Assembly: GCA_030549335.1 (NCBI GenBank)
Contig: CM060196.1
Coordinates: 7,393,501 to 7,457,500, forward strand
Source: Pontederia crassipes
Taxonomy: Eukaryota; Streptophyta; Magnoliopsida; Commelinales; Pontederiaceae
Direction: 5' to 3'
DNA: 64,000 nt
Shown here in pieces: positions 46,058 through 58,848 of the stretch. Numbering within the stretch: position 1 is the first letter of the stretch; each line of letters opens with the position of its first letter. The position numbers and the translations under genes are program-made. The notes beneath the pieces are model-generated. The model did no database searches. It worked only from the letters and a program-made list of their open reading frames with translations, and was not told where the DNA came from.

Positions 46058-47390
46058 CTTACCCAAGTAATGCAGACAAAATCCTCAACCGTCTAAGAGA
46101 TCCCTCTTTGATCGTGAATTAACTCAGATGCCACACGAAAACTCTGATTCTCCTCTTCCGTTTTAGCATCCGCAACATAAAAGATGAAACTTTCATCAAC
46201 CGTCCAAGAGCAATCGCAGTTGTAGAACTCAAAAAAGCTCGGAAACCCAAGCCACAGGTTGTCTGTTTCTTCTCACAAATGCCGGAGCCCCTTTCCTCAT
46301 ATATCCAGACAACAGCAAGCACAAGAAAAGCCGAGCACTTTACGAGATCGGCGATCTCGAAAAGGCCTCACTCACTAACACGAGAACACTGGACAGCTAA
46401 TAGTATAAACCACAGCGTGCAAGAGCGCCGAAGACCTCAAATAATTGAACAGTTTTATCTGATAGCTTTTAAAGATTCTTCCTACCTTTCTTTTACTTTT
46501 TTTTTTTCCTTTTCGTCTAATTTTCTTTTTCTTTTCCCAGTTCTCTTCTTCTTTCTTCTTTGCTCTTAGTTTTTAAAAGGCCTAGTGACTCCCGCAATCC
46601 AAAGCCATACGGAGGGAGCGGGAAAGAAGAAGAAGACGAAGCCGAGAGGCACTGTAAAGAGGAAGGAATCCAGAAAACACCACCTCCGTTACCTTTCTCG
46701 AGATTTGAGGGTGTTGGGGACGCTACAAATCGCAGTCATCCGTTGTTCTTTTCAACGATACGAATGAGAATCTACGGGAGAAACTTGAAATGATTTCTCG
46801 GCTTCTGGAGCTCGATTAAAGGCGCAAACCCTCTGAGATCGCAGCTTTTTTCCTCGGATCGTCGCCAAAATCCAATCTTTCTTACAGGAAATAAAAACGA
46901 AACTATTCAAGCATGAAAAAGAAATCTGAACACCAAAGCATTAAATAATTGGCAGCGATCCGTACCGGCTATCGCTCGTCCCCTCTGGGGTTCAGCACTT
47001 CAGCTCGAAGCAGGAACCATTGCTGCTGAACTCGTACGCAGGAAAGAGACGCCTTTTCCTCCCCTGTATCCCGAACTCTGTTAAGAGTGTGCTGTGGAGA
47101 AGAGAGCGAAGCAGAGAGGGCGAGAGGAGGCAGCTTTGAATCAATTAACGGGAACCGGATTGACGTAAAGCTGGGGTCTCTGATCAAAGCTCGGCCTTTT
47201 CCGCATGGCAGATCTCTGTGTCGACTTCTACTTCGTTCGGAAGCGCAGGAGCAGCGGATTCCAAAGATCAAGCGTTCTTTTTCCCGGGATTAAATTCTTA
47301 TATTTTCTCTTGTTTTCCGTCACTATATTCCGATCGATCGCTCTTGCTTCACAGATGTCGTATAGCAGAGCTCTCCCATGGACCGGAATC
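46058..47390 (-). other. HD-Zip III leader and proximal promoter region
   Basis: On the minus strand this is long and pyrimidine-rich (for example 46500-46560 and 47099-47130 read on the plus strand as purine/pyrimidine tracts). It probably holds the 5' UTR, perhaps with an intron. A 25-codon ATG frame at 46196-46119 could act as an upstream ORF if present in the mature leader. No other gene was seen on either strand. Confidence 0.5.
46119..46196 (-). other. Possible upstream ORF in the HD-Zip III leader
   Basis: ATG at 46196 and stop TAA at 46121-46119, 25 codons, rich in Arg and Lys. It ends 61 bases before the main ATG. Whether it is in the mature mRNA is not known. Confidence 0.35.
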
Positions 47391-47398
47391 GTTATATA
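47391..47398 (-). promoter_or_regulatory. Candidate TATA box of the HD-Zip III gene
   Basis: The minus strand reads TATATAAC, about 1.3 kb before the start codon and 260-300 bases before pyrimidine-rich leader-like sequence. Long leaders are usual in this family. The assignment is positional only. Confidence 0.35.
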
Positions 47399-50127
47399 GA
47401 AAAGTTACTTGACGAAAATGCCCTGCGTTAGCCGACAAATTCCGCTGAGCCATCATTGTCTCCGTGACAGCTAGTAATTTTTTTTTAGACCGGTGGCAAA
47501 GTGACATTATTAGCCCCTTTCAGTTCATTTCTACGACTACGTCAGCTATAAATATTATTATCAATAAGAATTAGAGCGGAGAGCTAGCGGCTCGTTTGGC
47601 TTAAGTAAATCTCCAGTTCGAATTTCCCCTGTTATTTTATTTAATTAGTTGGATTCGATAATGAGATAATTTTTTAACAATGTCATATAAATTTAAAAAT
47701 CGGTACCATTTCATAAATATTAGTGATTAGTTATGAAAAAAATATATTATTATCTAGAAAAATGAGTTAACATTAAAAATATTAAAGCAAATCTTTAGTC
47801 CATGAGACAGTAAACAAAACACAACACGTAAATCTACTCAATATGGAAAATCGAAATTAAAATTACTTCAAATATATTTTAAAATAAATTTTAGTTAATA
47901 AGTTTGACCTTCAAATTATAGTCCCATCTGAGAAAAAACTTAGAATTTATAAAAAAAATATATTTATATTACTGATTAATAAATAATTAGTTTTATTATT
48001 GATAAAATATTTTTTTATAATTTAATATTCATCAATCACATTATGTACCTCTTATTTGATATCTTTACAATTTTAGTGTTATATTTTATATCCATTAATA
48101 AAATTAAATATGTTTATACTAATTTGTGTGTTTATCTAATTTTAAAATAATTATATAGTAAAGTATTTTTAAAAAATATCTAATCTAAAAAACGACAAGT
48201 ATATTTAGTTATAAATAATTCTAGAATAATGCTTGTTTAGAATTAATAAATATGAGGGATATTTTTATGGAAAAACGATAAATACAGAATATTTTTTATT
48301 GGCATTGCTATTTTTATTTCAAAACACATTATTATCATTCATGTTAAAAGTGCTGAATATTTTTAATTTTGTAAAATAAAATGAAATAATAATAATAATA
48401 ATAATAAATTTTAAATGATAATAGGATGTTTATATATATATATATATGAAGAATATGATATAATTTTTTATCATGTGAATATTGGTACATATTAAACTTC
48501 TAACAGTACGTCTACTTGTTTTCATAATAAAAAAATATAAATGAAAAGAGAGCTCGACGAGAATACGAGCATATATAAGAAACGAGTCCTTACGAGTTAT
48601 CATGAATGGATGATAGATTGATAGGTGAAAAACGAGGATAAAGGTTAAATAATGTAAAATCATCAGAGAAAAATATCGTCAACTTCTTTTTTTTTTCTCC
48701 TTCCTTCCCAATACTATATATATATATATATATGAAAACCATTTTAAAAATAGGAATTAACAATATTATAATGTCATAATTTCTCTCTCCAAATTCGGTG
48801 CAAAAAATAAATTGTTGCAACGCCGAGGGCATTTTTGTTGGTACGGAAAGGTGGGCGGAACAATGAATCACGTAAAAGCGATGGCGTGGAGGGTTGCGTG
48901 CCTCAGAGACGACAGCATTATGAGAGTATTCGCATGCGCCTCCTCCTCGTTTTCTTCGCCCCTCTCTCCTCTCTCCTCTCTTCCTCAACAAAAAAGTACT
49001 GAAACAAATCATAAGGTAAATTTTACGATATAATTTTACATTATGGCATCTACGGCCTAATTAATTAATTAATTAATATAAGGAATTTTACAAGCAACTC
49101 GCCAACTCGGGGTCCCATCCGATGGGAGCATCAGGCGCGCGCACACATAAAACATGCATGCATGCAAAGGGATTTTGACGATGGATTCCGTGAGTAGCAT
49201 GCATGCATGCTGCATGCATCATCATCATATGTGGTTTAGGATTAGAAGGTATTCCATTTGGAATGGCAATGAACTGAAAACGTGTTTTTTTTTCTTCTTC
49301 TATGATATCACAAAATTTTGATTACTTGTATGGATTTCTTGGATGATTCCTCCCATAGTACATAACTAGCCACATGGTTGAAGTCCATGTGATCTCGTAT
49401 AAATTTATCAAGAATTTGTACTGCAGGCGAGGAAATTTGAGGATAATGGTTGGAAACTTGTTTTTAATTTTATATTCCACATATAGCAGAGAGAGAGAGA
49501 GCACTAAGAAAAGAGATAGAGGGCAGGTGTCATGTACAATACAATACAATATTGTGGGGGGTACGGCTAAAGGGGTTCATTAATAAAAAGAAGAATTGGA
49601 TGTGACTGCCGGGTGATGGTGATTTGAATGTGGCTATGATTGTGGGTAGCAAATTCGTCGAGGCCAGGAGAAGAAACCTCAAACGGAATATTAATTAATA
49701 AAACCATTTTTTCGGAAATAGCTAATAGTAACAAACTTTGGTGTGGGTATATATAATTATATATCATATATATATATATATATATCTATATTTATATGCC
49801 CTGGTGGATGCCTTTTGGTCTAATCAGTGTCACATAAAGATGTTTTTGATGGAAGAGTCTAAATGATGCACAGATGCCTCCCACATCCATCCATTCAACT
49901 TTTGGGTGGCTCTACTACCAAAAGGATAATTTTATTTTTAACAAAAAGCATCACGAAATAAAAACCCATCATCAGGTCTTGCATGATGATCTCATATGAT
50001 CCCGTTTTTTAAAAGATATATTGATATTAGCCTGAGTAGTTCTTTTTCCGGCTTAAAAAGTTCTTATTGGATATTTCCGATGATTTTAAGTTTAAAATTC
50101 ATTCTAAATATATTTATAATGGAAACT
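47399..50127. other. AT-rich intergenic region
   Basis: No gene was recognised. It contains an AAT run (about 48388-48411), TA runs (about 48431-48446, 48716-48733 and 49770-49785), an (AATT)n run near 49057-49076, and a cluster of CATGCATGC motifs at 49153-49219. Confidence 0.6.
49153..49219. promoter_or_regulatory. Cluster of CATGCA (RY-type) motifs
   Basis: CATGCATGCATGC-like strings lie at 49153-49166 and 49197-49219, with ATCATCATC after them. CATGCA is the RY element bound by plant B3 factors. No adjacent gene is identified, so a regulatory role is speculative. Confidence 0.3.
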
Positions 50128-50652
50128 TAAAAATAGATTTTTTTCGTAAATCTTTTCTAAACTATCATCATTTTTCACATTTAATCTTAAATTATGAATT
50201 TATTTTTTTATTCTTAAATTATTACGATTTTTACTTTAGTTTTTCCATTTATTTATGATACATTTTTCATTATTTTTACTTTTTTCAATTTATTAAAAAA
50301 CTAAATTATTCCTCCTCTAGAAAAATATGAAATAATAAATATAAAAAATAAAAAAAAATCGTTAAAAGGATTAAACTGGTAAATAAAAAAATTTGTTTAT
50401 GAAAAAGACTAAATTACCCTCTTTGATTTTTTTATATTTTTATATTTATTATTTGATGTGTTATAGAGGAAAGGATAATTTAATCTTTTCATAAATAAAA
50501 AAATTAAAAGTAAAGGAAAACGTAACAGCGCAAGGACTAAAGTGAAAAAATCGTGTTAGTTTAAAAATATAAAAAAAATAAATTTGTGGTTTAAAATTAA
50601 ATATGAAAAATTATGATAATTTAAAGATGATTTATGAAAATAACCATTTTTC
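50128..50652. mobile_element. AT-rich inverted-repeat element (MITE-like)
   Basis: The left segment (TCGTAAATCTTTTCTAAACT.., ATCATTTTTCACATTTAAT) matches the reverse complement of the right segment (GATGATTTATGAAAATAACC). The arms remain complementary inward for about 250 bases with many mismatches, meeting near 50390. No coding frame. Target duplication not resolved. Confidence 0.6.
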
Positions 50653-51689
50653 TTCTTTCAAAATTAGCCCTAAAGCTTAACGTGGGGATGTCTCCTGAGC
50701 AAATAGTTAAGATGGAAGTCTTAGGTTTCGTAGGATGGAAGATCATAAAGTTTTATATACCTATATATTAAAAAAACGTATTTCAAGATATAAAATTATA
50801 TTAAAAATATTTTTAATGGTTTATATTATAGATAATATTTATTTAAGTATTATCTTATTAATATTTCATATAAACATAAATATTTTAGGTGGGTAATAGT
50901 ATAATATGCATTGACAATAATATTATTAATATGAAGTACCCTTATATAAATATTTTTTAATATGCATTAATATTATATTTATTTTAAGATTTGTTATAAT
51001 TTTACTCATAACCGATCATTTTTGTATAATTTTATTTCTTTAAAAAATCGTGTTTCACTTGGTGAATTTAAAAAAAAAGAATTAAATATTTGGGAAAATT
51101 AGAAAACAATATTGTGACCATATCACTCCAACCATCTAAGTCATATTACTTTTATGCATCAAGTACAACACCAGGGAGGCTCGACACTCAAGTGAAGAAT
51201 TTCTCTTTGAGGAACTTTGGAATTTGTTGTAAAATGGGGTGAAGGGGAGAAGGTTGATGAACCAAACTCCATCATTTCAATAACAATTATATATCAACCT
51301 CAACAACAATTGGTAAACATGAGAATTCATAATTTTTTACATTTATCTTTTTTATGTTATGATGTGTCTTTGTATTGTTTATGCATTTAAGTTGATTAAT
51401 ATAAAAATATTACTAACAATCACAAGAATCAATCATAACAACAAACAATAATTTAAATAGTCAAGACTATAAAATAGCAATTTAAATGTATGAAAATATA
51501 ATCAGTTCAATAGGAACGTTGATCGTGTTGTCCACACATGAGCCATCTCATACCGTTTTTTTCAAGAAAGAGCTTATTTATTAAAGTAAATGCCAGATTG
51601 TCCATATAAAAGCTTGGAGAATTTTCAGAGATAGGTTTCCCTCCCAAAAATTGCCATGAAAAACTAAATGATCATAATCAGCAAGTTTA
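50653..51689. other. AT-rich intergenic region with a dispersed repeat copy
   Basis: Mostly AT-rich. Positions about 51140-51480 resemble 55395-55810. No gene was recognised. Confidence 0.5.
51140..51480 (+). repeat. Dispersed repeat, copy 1
   Basis: It shares an ordered series of strings with 55395-55810, including TCAATAACAATTATATATCAA and a later CAATCATAA.AA.AAACAA-type string. Similarity is moderate and interrupted. Same orientation as copy 2. Confidence 0.5.
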
Positions 51690-53670
51690 TTAGCATTTCA
51701 GTTTGTTCGTCTATCTTTTATACTTAAGGTTCCATTGATAAAAAAAGAAAATGATAGAATGATATCATGTATGGTGTTCTTTATGTGCCACGAGCTTTTC
51801 GATTTGCTTAGGATGATGCTCACAAGCGCTTTCGAGTTCGATTCAGCGATTATCTTGTGAAGTCCCATTTGCCAACTATGTCTTATCCCCTCAAGTAGCG
51901 TCATCGCCTCCAACTCCAAAACAAAGTAGCCGGATCTACAAAGAGTCCCTACAGTCAAGAAATAGTAATTGTGAGATTAGAGAATAAATCCCTCACCCCT
52001 ACATTTCCACCACCGATGAAGAAACATCTATGTTCATCTTGATTCGGCCAAGTGTATGGTCTCCCACCAGACCAGCAAGTGGTGTTGAGGATGGTGCCTT
52101 AGAAAAGTGCAAATCAGTGTATTCGTTAAAATTGGTCACAACCCTCAAAACTCCAAGACTCGAAATTTTAGGAATGTATGAACTTAAAATTATAGTTTAA
52201 CTCACTTTGAAAAATTGACTAAAGCTAAGACACAAAAGTACATGAGAAAAAAAAAGATGAACAAATGTTTCCATATGACAACCATATAGTTTATAAGATG
52301 CATCGATGGATATATTGAAACACAAAACATACAAGGTTGGAAGTTTGTTCTATAAAAGCTTTCACAAAAATACATTTTAGTCGGGAGTGAGAGCTTCCAT
52401 ATGGACTGCCAAGGTAGACATCCCGATAAATGTGGAGATAAAGAAGGGGCCTACAATGAATTTGTGCATATACTTGTTCTCATCGTACCATGGATATCCA
52501 TCTTCCATAACCACGAGTCATCATAGACGTGCAAAGAAATATAAATAGATAAAATATACTTAATCAAATCCTGACCAAAAAATTGTTCCAGCAAACCACT
52601 ATGGAGTCTAAATAAAGATCGACATTGACATAAGTGGGTTTCCAGATAATAGGAGTCATGTTGCACAGAAGTGGTCCTACCATTTCCTATACCCTTTTGG
52701 ATGCCTAGCCGAATTTCCTAAAGAGATAGCAGGATTCATGGATGTAATTCTCCATACTTTCCGGTCTCAAGTTTGCCCAAGGACTATCCATATGATTCAA
52801 CAAGTCAAGGATCCTTTTAACCAACATGGATGTTCTAATATGTTTTAAATTTCTTACACCATGTGGCCTGGCGATTTTGACAATTGAATGGTTTCCTGTT
52901 TATTAGGTAAGCCCCCTTTTTTCCACTACCATGGTTCCAAAAGAAAGACATGGCATACTTTTCTACATATTCTAAAACACCATTTGATATATAGGTAGAA
53001 CTCATTGCATAGATGGGTATAACACATGAGTACACAATTGATCAAGGTTGTTTTCCCCGTTTGATTTAAAAGTTTTTTATTTTCAACCATAGATTTGGAC
53101 CCCAATATTATCCATAAGAAATTTTTAATATTTGGTGAGGATATGTTTGTAATATATGTTCACACCAAAGTAGGACATTGGGAAGGAACCCTCTTTTATA
53201 TTTTTATCAATAATTTTCCGTTTCTAGAGAGTCGCTGTGGGAAAAAGATTTTAAATTTTGTACAATTGACTCTATGATTAGTAAGTCTTTCATAATTGTG
53301 GAAGATATGATGCAGAGCAAGGCAGAACAAGGTCATTAGTATGTGTACGATGGCTAGTATTAGAGTTCCCTAAGGAATAGGGAGAGATAATCCAGACCTA
53401 ACATGTTCGCTCATCATAGATGTAAAGACTCCGGATATAATAATGAAAAGATAAGGAGAAACAGGATCACCTTGCCTTGTGCCCTTGTGACTCCGAAAGA
53501 ATTGTGAGGTAAATCCATTAATAATGCAGGAAAAATAGAATATTTCACACAATCCATAATCCAATGAATTTGGGATGAAAACACTTGCATGATGTATGTG
53601 ATAGCCGATCAAGAGACCTTGTTGAATATTTTTTCCATATCCACTTTTAGAGTCATATATTTTTTCCTAC
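51690..53670 (-). pseudogene. Decayed L1-type LINE (reverse transcriptase to RNase H)
   Basis: Minus strand, in order: LKVDMEKIFNKVS (about 53665-53625); the RT block FRSHKGTRQGDPVSPYLFII (about 53500-53440); a post-RT block GVLEYVEKYAMSFFWNHGSG (about 52980-52925) followed by an HLVSW-like block; then RNase H with MNIDVSSS (about 52035) and ELEAMTLLEGIRHSWQMG (about 51920-51865). This is the 3' half of a plant L1 LINE. Stops and shifts separate all blocks. No endonuclease domain was found, so it is 5'-truncated, as LINE copies often are. Confidence 0.8.
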
Positions 53671-56600
53671 CCTTTGCAAAAGATACATAGTCACGACTTA
53701 CTCTTCAAAGTCCTAACTCTCTTGTTACAACCACCATGATCGTGGCCTCCAAAGTTGTGACACCAAAATCATGACTTTCTCGATAATCATACACAATATT
53801 TGAATAGGTCGCGACTACTCGTGATCGATCATGGCCTCATGGCGACCTATTTATCGTGATAAATTTGTATCCATGCTCACAATTACCTAGTCACAATCAA
53901 TCCATAAATCACCATTACAACCTTTGCAATCTGAATCATGACTATTATGTCACTTTTCTCCATCAATAAAAAATTAAACAAAAAATATCATATCATCATT
54001 AGTCCATACACACAGCATCAAAACTTTGCCTTTCATATCGCGACTATGGGTGTCGAGAGAAGGGAAGACCAACCAAGTGTCTTGCTTTGGAACCTGTGTA
54101 ACGTGCTCGTGCAATTCATGAGGAATCAGGTCGAATGATGTTATCATACCCACACTTAATTGAGTCGTACGCATGAGAGAGAGAGAGAGAAATCAAGTAT
54201 TAGATTAATTTCTATTAACACCAGACTTCAAATGTTATCTATCCACATAAGATACATAATTTTTAGACTTTTTCATCTTATCCCATCATTCATATAAGTA
54301 TGTATACAAAAATTTGTCAATTGGAATCAGCATGATAATAATTCATTTTTTTTTTTTGCAACTTTCTTTATGCTGGTTGTTAGCTCTAAATAGACTTCGA
54401 GACCTATTGATCCATTTACATGTAGATACTATTTGGGTAGTATATAATATTTCCAATGTATATTTGAAATAGAGTCTACAAAACTAGTATAATCAAACTT
54501 TAAATTATATTGATCTTATCATATAAATTGAATCATTAGATCATCTAAGCCATGAAGAAACATATCTTCGGTCATAAAACATTCATGATCAAAAGCATAA
54601 AACATTGTGTCAATCTCATAGTAGTCTTATAAACCATAAAAACATTAAAAAAAACATGCTAATGGGAACTTACTTGAATCTAACTTGTTGGAGTATTGCT
54701 CATGACGATTTGCACATAAATTCTATCATACTAGTGATAAGTAAAGAGTGCCGCCCCAAACATGTAGTTAGAAGATTCCTTCATAGGCACCACTTGATTG
54801 TATGATTCAATTTTATTTTATTTACCATCTTAACTAATCAACCTTAAATAAACATAGATGAAAAATTGAAATAAAATACTATAACTTTCATAGCAAAATA
54901 ATATTATCTATAATGAGAAAAATAAATTCCAAAATAAACTAAACTAAAACAATTTTATGCTCATGTGCATCACCAACATTACCATCTCCATCCATGGTGC
55001 TTGCTCACTTGCATGGACTCAAGTACATGAAAAAAGTTATGTGAGTATAGAATATTCAGTACATAGAATAAAAAAATCAATCATATTCTTGATCGAAAAT
55101 TATCAATATGAATTAGTTAAGCACTATAAATAATCATAAAAATCAATTAAGAATGAATAGAATAATTATCAATAAATTTTAATATATCAATCAATATCAT
55201 TAACTATTATCAATGAGCGTGATACTAATAATTGACAATCAAAAGTATCAATTTATCCATATCATTTGTCAATTGATATCAATGTCAATTATTAATATCA
55301 ACGATTAATTTAATTATTATTGTGGAGGTTATTATTTTTTATTTTTTATTATTTTATCAATCAATGGGGGATAGCTCTTAGCAGATTTTTCAATCAAACA
55401 CATCATGTATACTTTCTTACATGAATTCCCAATGATGGGTGTGACCTACTTTACTCAAAGTGAAGAAGCCACCTTTGAAATCCTTTGAAATTCGTTATAC
55501 AAAAGGTTGGGGACTATACAATAGAACAATTGTATTTGTTAAAACATACTCCAATTATGCTCACTTATTCATTCAATTCAATAACAATTATATATCAATC
55601 CCAAAACAATGAATAAATATGATGTTCCATAACTTCCAACTTTTATCTTATTTATCTCATGATATCTATATCCATTCTTTTATATACATTTTTCGATGAA
55701 AATATTTGTTTCTTTATATTTAGGTAATTCAATATGACAACATGGCTAACGATCACATCAATTAATCATAATAATAAACAACCATACAATAATATGTGAT
55801 TAGATATAAGAAAATGTTATCATTTTAAGGTGAACATAAGTTAAGAACACATGGAATGTTGTTTGAACACGAGCATTATTGAGAACATAGGCTATGTTGT
55901 TTGAATAAGGTTTGTGTCATACTTAGTCACAACTTTCACAATTCGAAGTTGTAACTCGCTTAGAATTACTACTACCATGTTGACTTGATTAAAAAAATTA
56001 AATAAAGAATGTTGTGACCATCATCAATTACAACACACATAGAAGCAAGAGAAGAGTTCCAACTATTATGAGTACCACATATATCTTGGTGTGACAACTT
56101 TATGAGTACCATCTTTCATGTTGTGAGTACTAGTGTCGAGAGAAGAGAAAATCTATGAAGTGACATGGTGAGAACCTCTGTGTCATGTGCCACTACATCA
56201 AAAAAGCTTTTTAGAAATCAAACACATTAGTCGTTAAAACTTCAATTTTAGTCTTTAATACTTTTTGGGGCCAAAATTTATTGGCCCCTCATGGTCCCTA
56301 CAAGCTAGTCATTAAAAGTTCTTAGTGACCAAATTTTTTTCTCATCAGTCCTAAAAGGATGACATTTTAATGGCCCACAAATGAAATTTTAGTTTCAAAT
56401 GGATAAAAATTTGGGAATACTATCACATTAATCTCTAATACTCATATTTTTAAGAACTAAATATAATTAGTGTCTAAAATATTAGTTTCTAAATCATAAT
56501 TTTGTTGCTATGAGGTCATGCAATGGTTGAGAAAGAAGACTGAATGTTATTATTGTACAGACGCATCGAATCGTGCACATGAGTCGAATGAAACAAGGGA

Positions 56601-56700
56601 GAGAGGAGGTGTGTGTGACCGTGAGAGGTAAAAATCTCAATAGTTAGAACTTATTGATAAAAGGATTTAATGGGAATGATGCTCCCTAGATCTATGGCCG
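53671..56700. other. Intergenic region of old repeats
   Basis: No gene was recognised. A GA run lies at about 54175-54190 and a second copy of a dispersed repeat at 55395-55810. GTGTCGAGAGAAG occurs near 54049 and again near 56131, hinting at further shared repeat sequence. Confidence 0.5.
55395..55810 (+). repeat. Dispersed repeat, copy 2
   Basis: Matches 51140-51480 in order and orientation. The two could be decayed LTRs of one element or members of a family. Confidence 0.5.
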
Positions 56701-57099
56701 TCCAATGTAAAATCTACGACAAATTTTAAAAAAAGCATGGTTCACTATAGCACTCGCCTAGTTCACTATAGAAAATCATGGTTCACGATCAGTTCAGATA
56801 TGGATGGTGAGTCGATCAGGTGATGTCAGTGAGGCGGCCAAGCGATCGTTCGATGATTGTGCGGCCATGTCGGAGAGGCGATCGAGGCAGCAAGGTGAGT
56901 GCACAGTGTGGCGATGACGACGAGGTGAATGCTCGAAGATGGCAAATGTGTGGCGTGATGATGAGGTTGCATCAGCAAAGCAGCGAGATTGCAACAGCGA
57001 TATGGAAACGACGAGGCAAGAATCATGCAATTCACCAAAATGGGTGAACCGACCGTAGGACGAAGTGAGGCAGTTCACCAATTTCATATCTGGATCCTG

Positions 57100-57935
57100 C
57101 GATTTCAACAACGAGATGGTGCAGAAACTTCGTGATTTCGTGAGCGGTCACTAGGCAGGAAGCAAGGTCCGACGACTTTACAATTTTCAACGACGAGATG
57201 GTAGAGAAGACAGTGAGATGGTGCGGTGACTACGTGATTTCATGGGTAGGGGTGTTCAGCGGGTTGGGTCCATGGTCGAGTTGGGTCCCCAACCTCGACC
57301 GTCCTTGGGTCGGGTCGGGTACGGATCAAAATTTTTTGACCCGACTCGAAGACTTAAATTTTTAGTTTTTTTTAATTTTTAGCTTATATTATGTATAAAA
57401 ATAAAAGAATATTAAAATAAATATTTTAAATGTGAAAAATAATATTTAAATGTTGAATAAGTTATTTTATGTATTTTAAATAAATATTATATACTTTTTA
57501 TATTAAATAATAGAGAAAGTAAGAAAAAAATTAAAAATAGTGGTCAGGTAACTCGACCACTCGACCCAATCCAACCCGATCCCATCCGGGTCGGTTCGAG
57601 TCTGGGGTCAGGTTGGGTCAAACCCGACCCATGAACACCCTTATTCGCAGACGATGGCAAGACAAGAAGCGATGTTTGGCGACTTCGCGATTTTGGCAAA
57701 ATGGCAGCGCAGGTGGCGAGATCGTACGACGATGTCGCGATTTCACGGGCAATGGCGAGGTAGGAAGTGAGATATAGTGATTTCATGGTGAGATGGCAGT
57801 GCAGGCAGCGACGACCTCGTGATTCCACGGGCGGTGGTGAGGTAGGAAACGAGGTCCGGCAATTTCGCAACGAGAAGGCAGCACAGGCAATGAGATGGTA
57901 TGACAATGTAGCGATTTCACGGGCGGTGGCTTCTT
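57100..57935. repeat. GC-rich tandem repeat region interrupted by an inverted-repeat element
   Basis: Units of roughly 90-100 bases recur with strings such as GCGATTTCACGGGC, GGCGAGGTAGGAAG, GCAGCGCAGG and GAGATGG. Copies lie at about 57105-57245 and 57644-57935. The element at 57247-57643 separates them. Long frames on both strands here come from the repeats and are not treated as genes. Confidence 0.6.
57247..57643. mobile_element. Short inverted-repeat element with TA(G/A)GGGTGTTCA ends
   Basis: The left end TAGGGGTGTTCAGCGGGT is complementary to the right end, whose reverse complement is TAAGGGTGTTCATGGGT. Inside each end lie GGGTCGGGT-type strings in inverted order around an AT-rich core. 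The termini resemble hAT-derived MITEs. An 8 bp target duplication could not be confirmed. Confidence 0.6.
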
Positions 57936-58467
57936 CCTTGAATTTCATTGTAGCACCGACCCCTTCCTCTCTGTCGGTGACAGTGAGGCTGTCGGATCCC
58001 CCTCCAATGTTCCCGACAATGGAGAGGTTGGAGCGGACGGCGAGTGGCATGCCAAGGGTGAGGAAGAAGCGGTCAACAATCATGGTGAACAAGAGAGAAA
58101 ACATGTTGAACCAGATCCGTGCGGATTACTACAGTAAACTTTTTACTGCGCCTCTTTTAATTTGCCATAGATTTTATATCAGGCTGTTGCAAATCTAGGG
58201 AGCATCGTACTATCCATTTAAGTGGGTAGCATGCCCTTTAAATCCTTGGCAAAAATTGGTTATAATTTAATACTAACTATAATTCTTAACTACTCCTAAT
58301 TTAAATTCATAATCTTAATTTAATCCCACTCCTTTCAAACTCTCATATTTTTTTCCTTTTCAAACTTCAAATTTATCATCTGTTTTTTTAATTAAATTAA
58401 TAAAATATTATTTCCATTATTTTCTAGAAACTGAAGTCTTTTGCAAATCCTTTGACTTCAAGTCTCT

Positions 58468-58848
58468 GTGTGTTTGGTTCATTCTATTTTTTTTTAGATT
58501 CCTAGGCATCTTGATAGAAATGATGAATTCTAATGTTTGATTATGTATCATTTAGTAATGCAATTAGGAATATGACATTCCTATGAAATGTTGGAATTCC
58601 ATTATCACTATAAATGATGTCTTCATCATATTCCAATGACTTGGGAGAGAAAAAGAGAGAAAGAAGAGGAGAATGTGATTACTTTATTAAAGTAAAATAA
58701 ATATGAAAATTCAACCTCATTTTGAATTACTTTATTAAACTAAAATAAATATGAAAATTCAACATCATTTGGAATGTGATTCCTTAAATTATATTTCATA
58801 GCATCTTTACATTCTAGATAATATTATATATTTTCAACCAAACGCACC
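58468..58848. mobile_element. MITE with GTG(T/C)GTTTGGTT ends
   Basis: The left end GTGTGTTTGGTTCATTCT is complementary to the right end, AACCAAACGCAC. No coding frame. Internally a 48-base unit is tandemly duplicated (about 58680-58727 and 58728-58775). Target duplication unclear. Confidence 0.65.

Noticed and set aside
46969..47271. 100-codon minus-strand frame in the HD-Zip III leader
   Set aside because: It opens with TTG, not ATG, and shows no recognisable domain. The shorter ATG frame at 46119-46196 was kept as a possible uORF instead.
56185..56520. Possible CACTA-type terminus (CACTACATCAAAAAAGC near 56190)
   Set aside because: No matching inverted end (..GTAGTG) or 3 bp target duplication was found downstream.
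57544..58104. 186-codon minus-strand frame and the 143-codon plus-strand frame at 57767-58198
   Set aside because: Both lie in the tandem repeat array and reflect its period. No known domain was seen.
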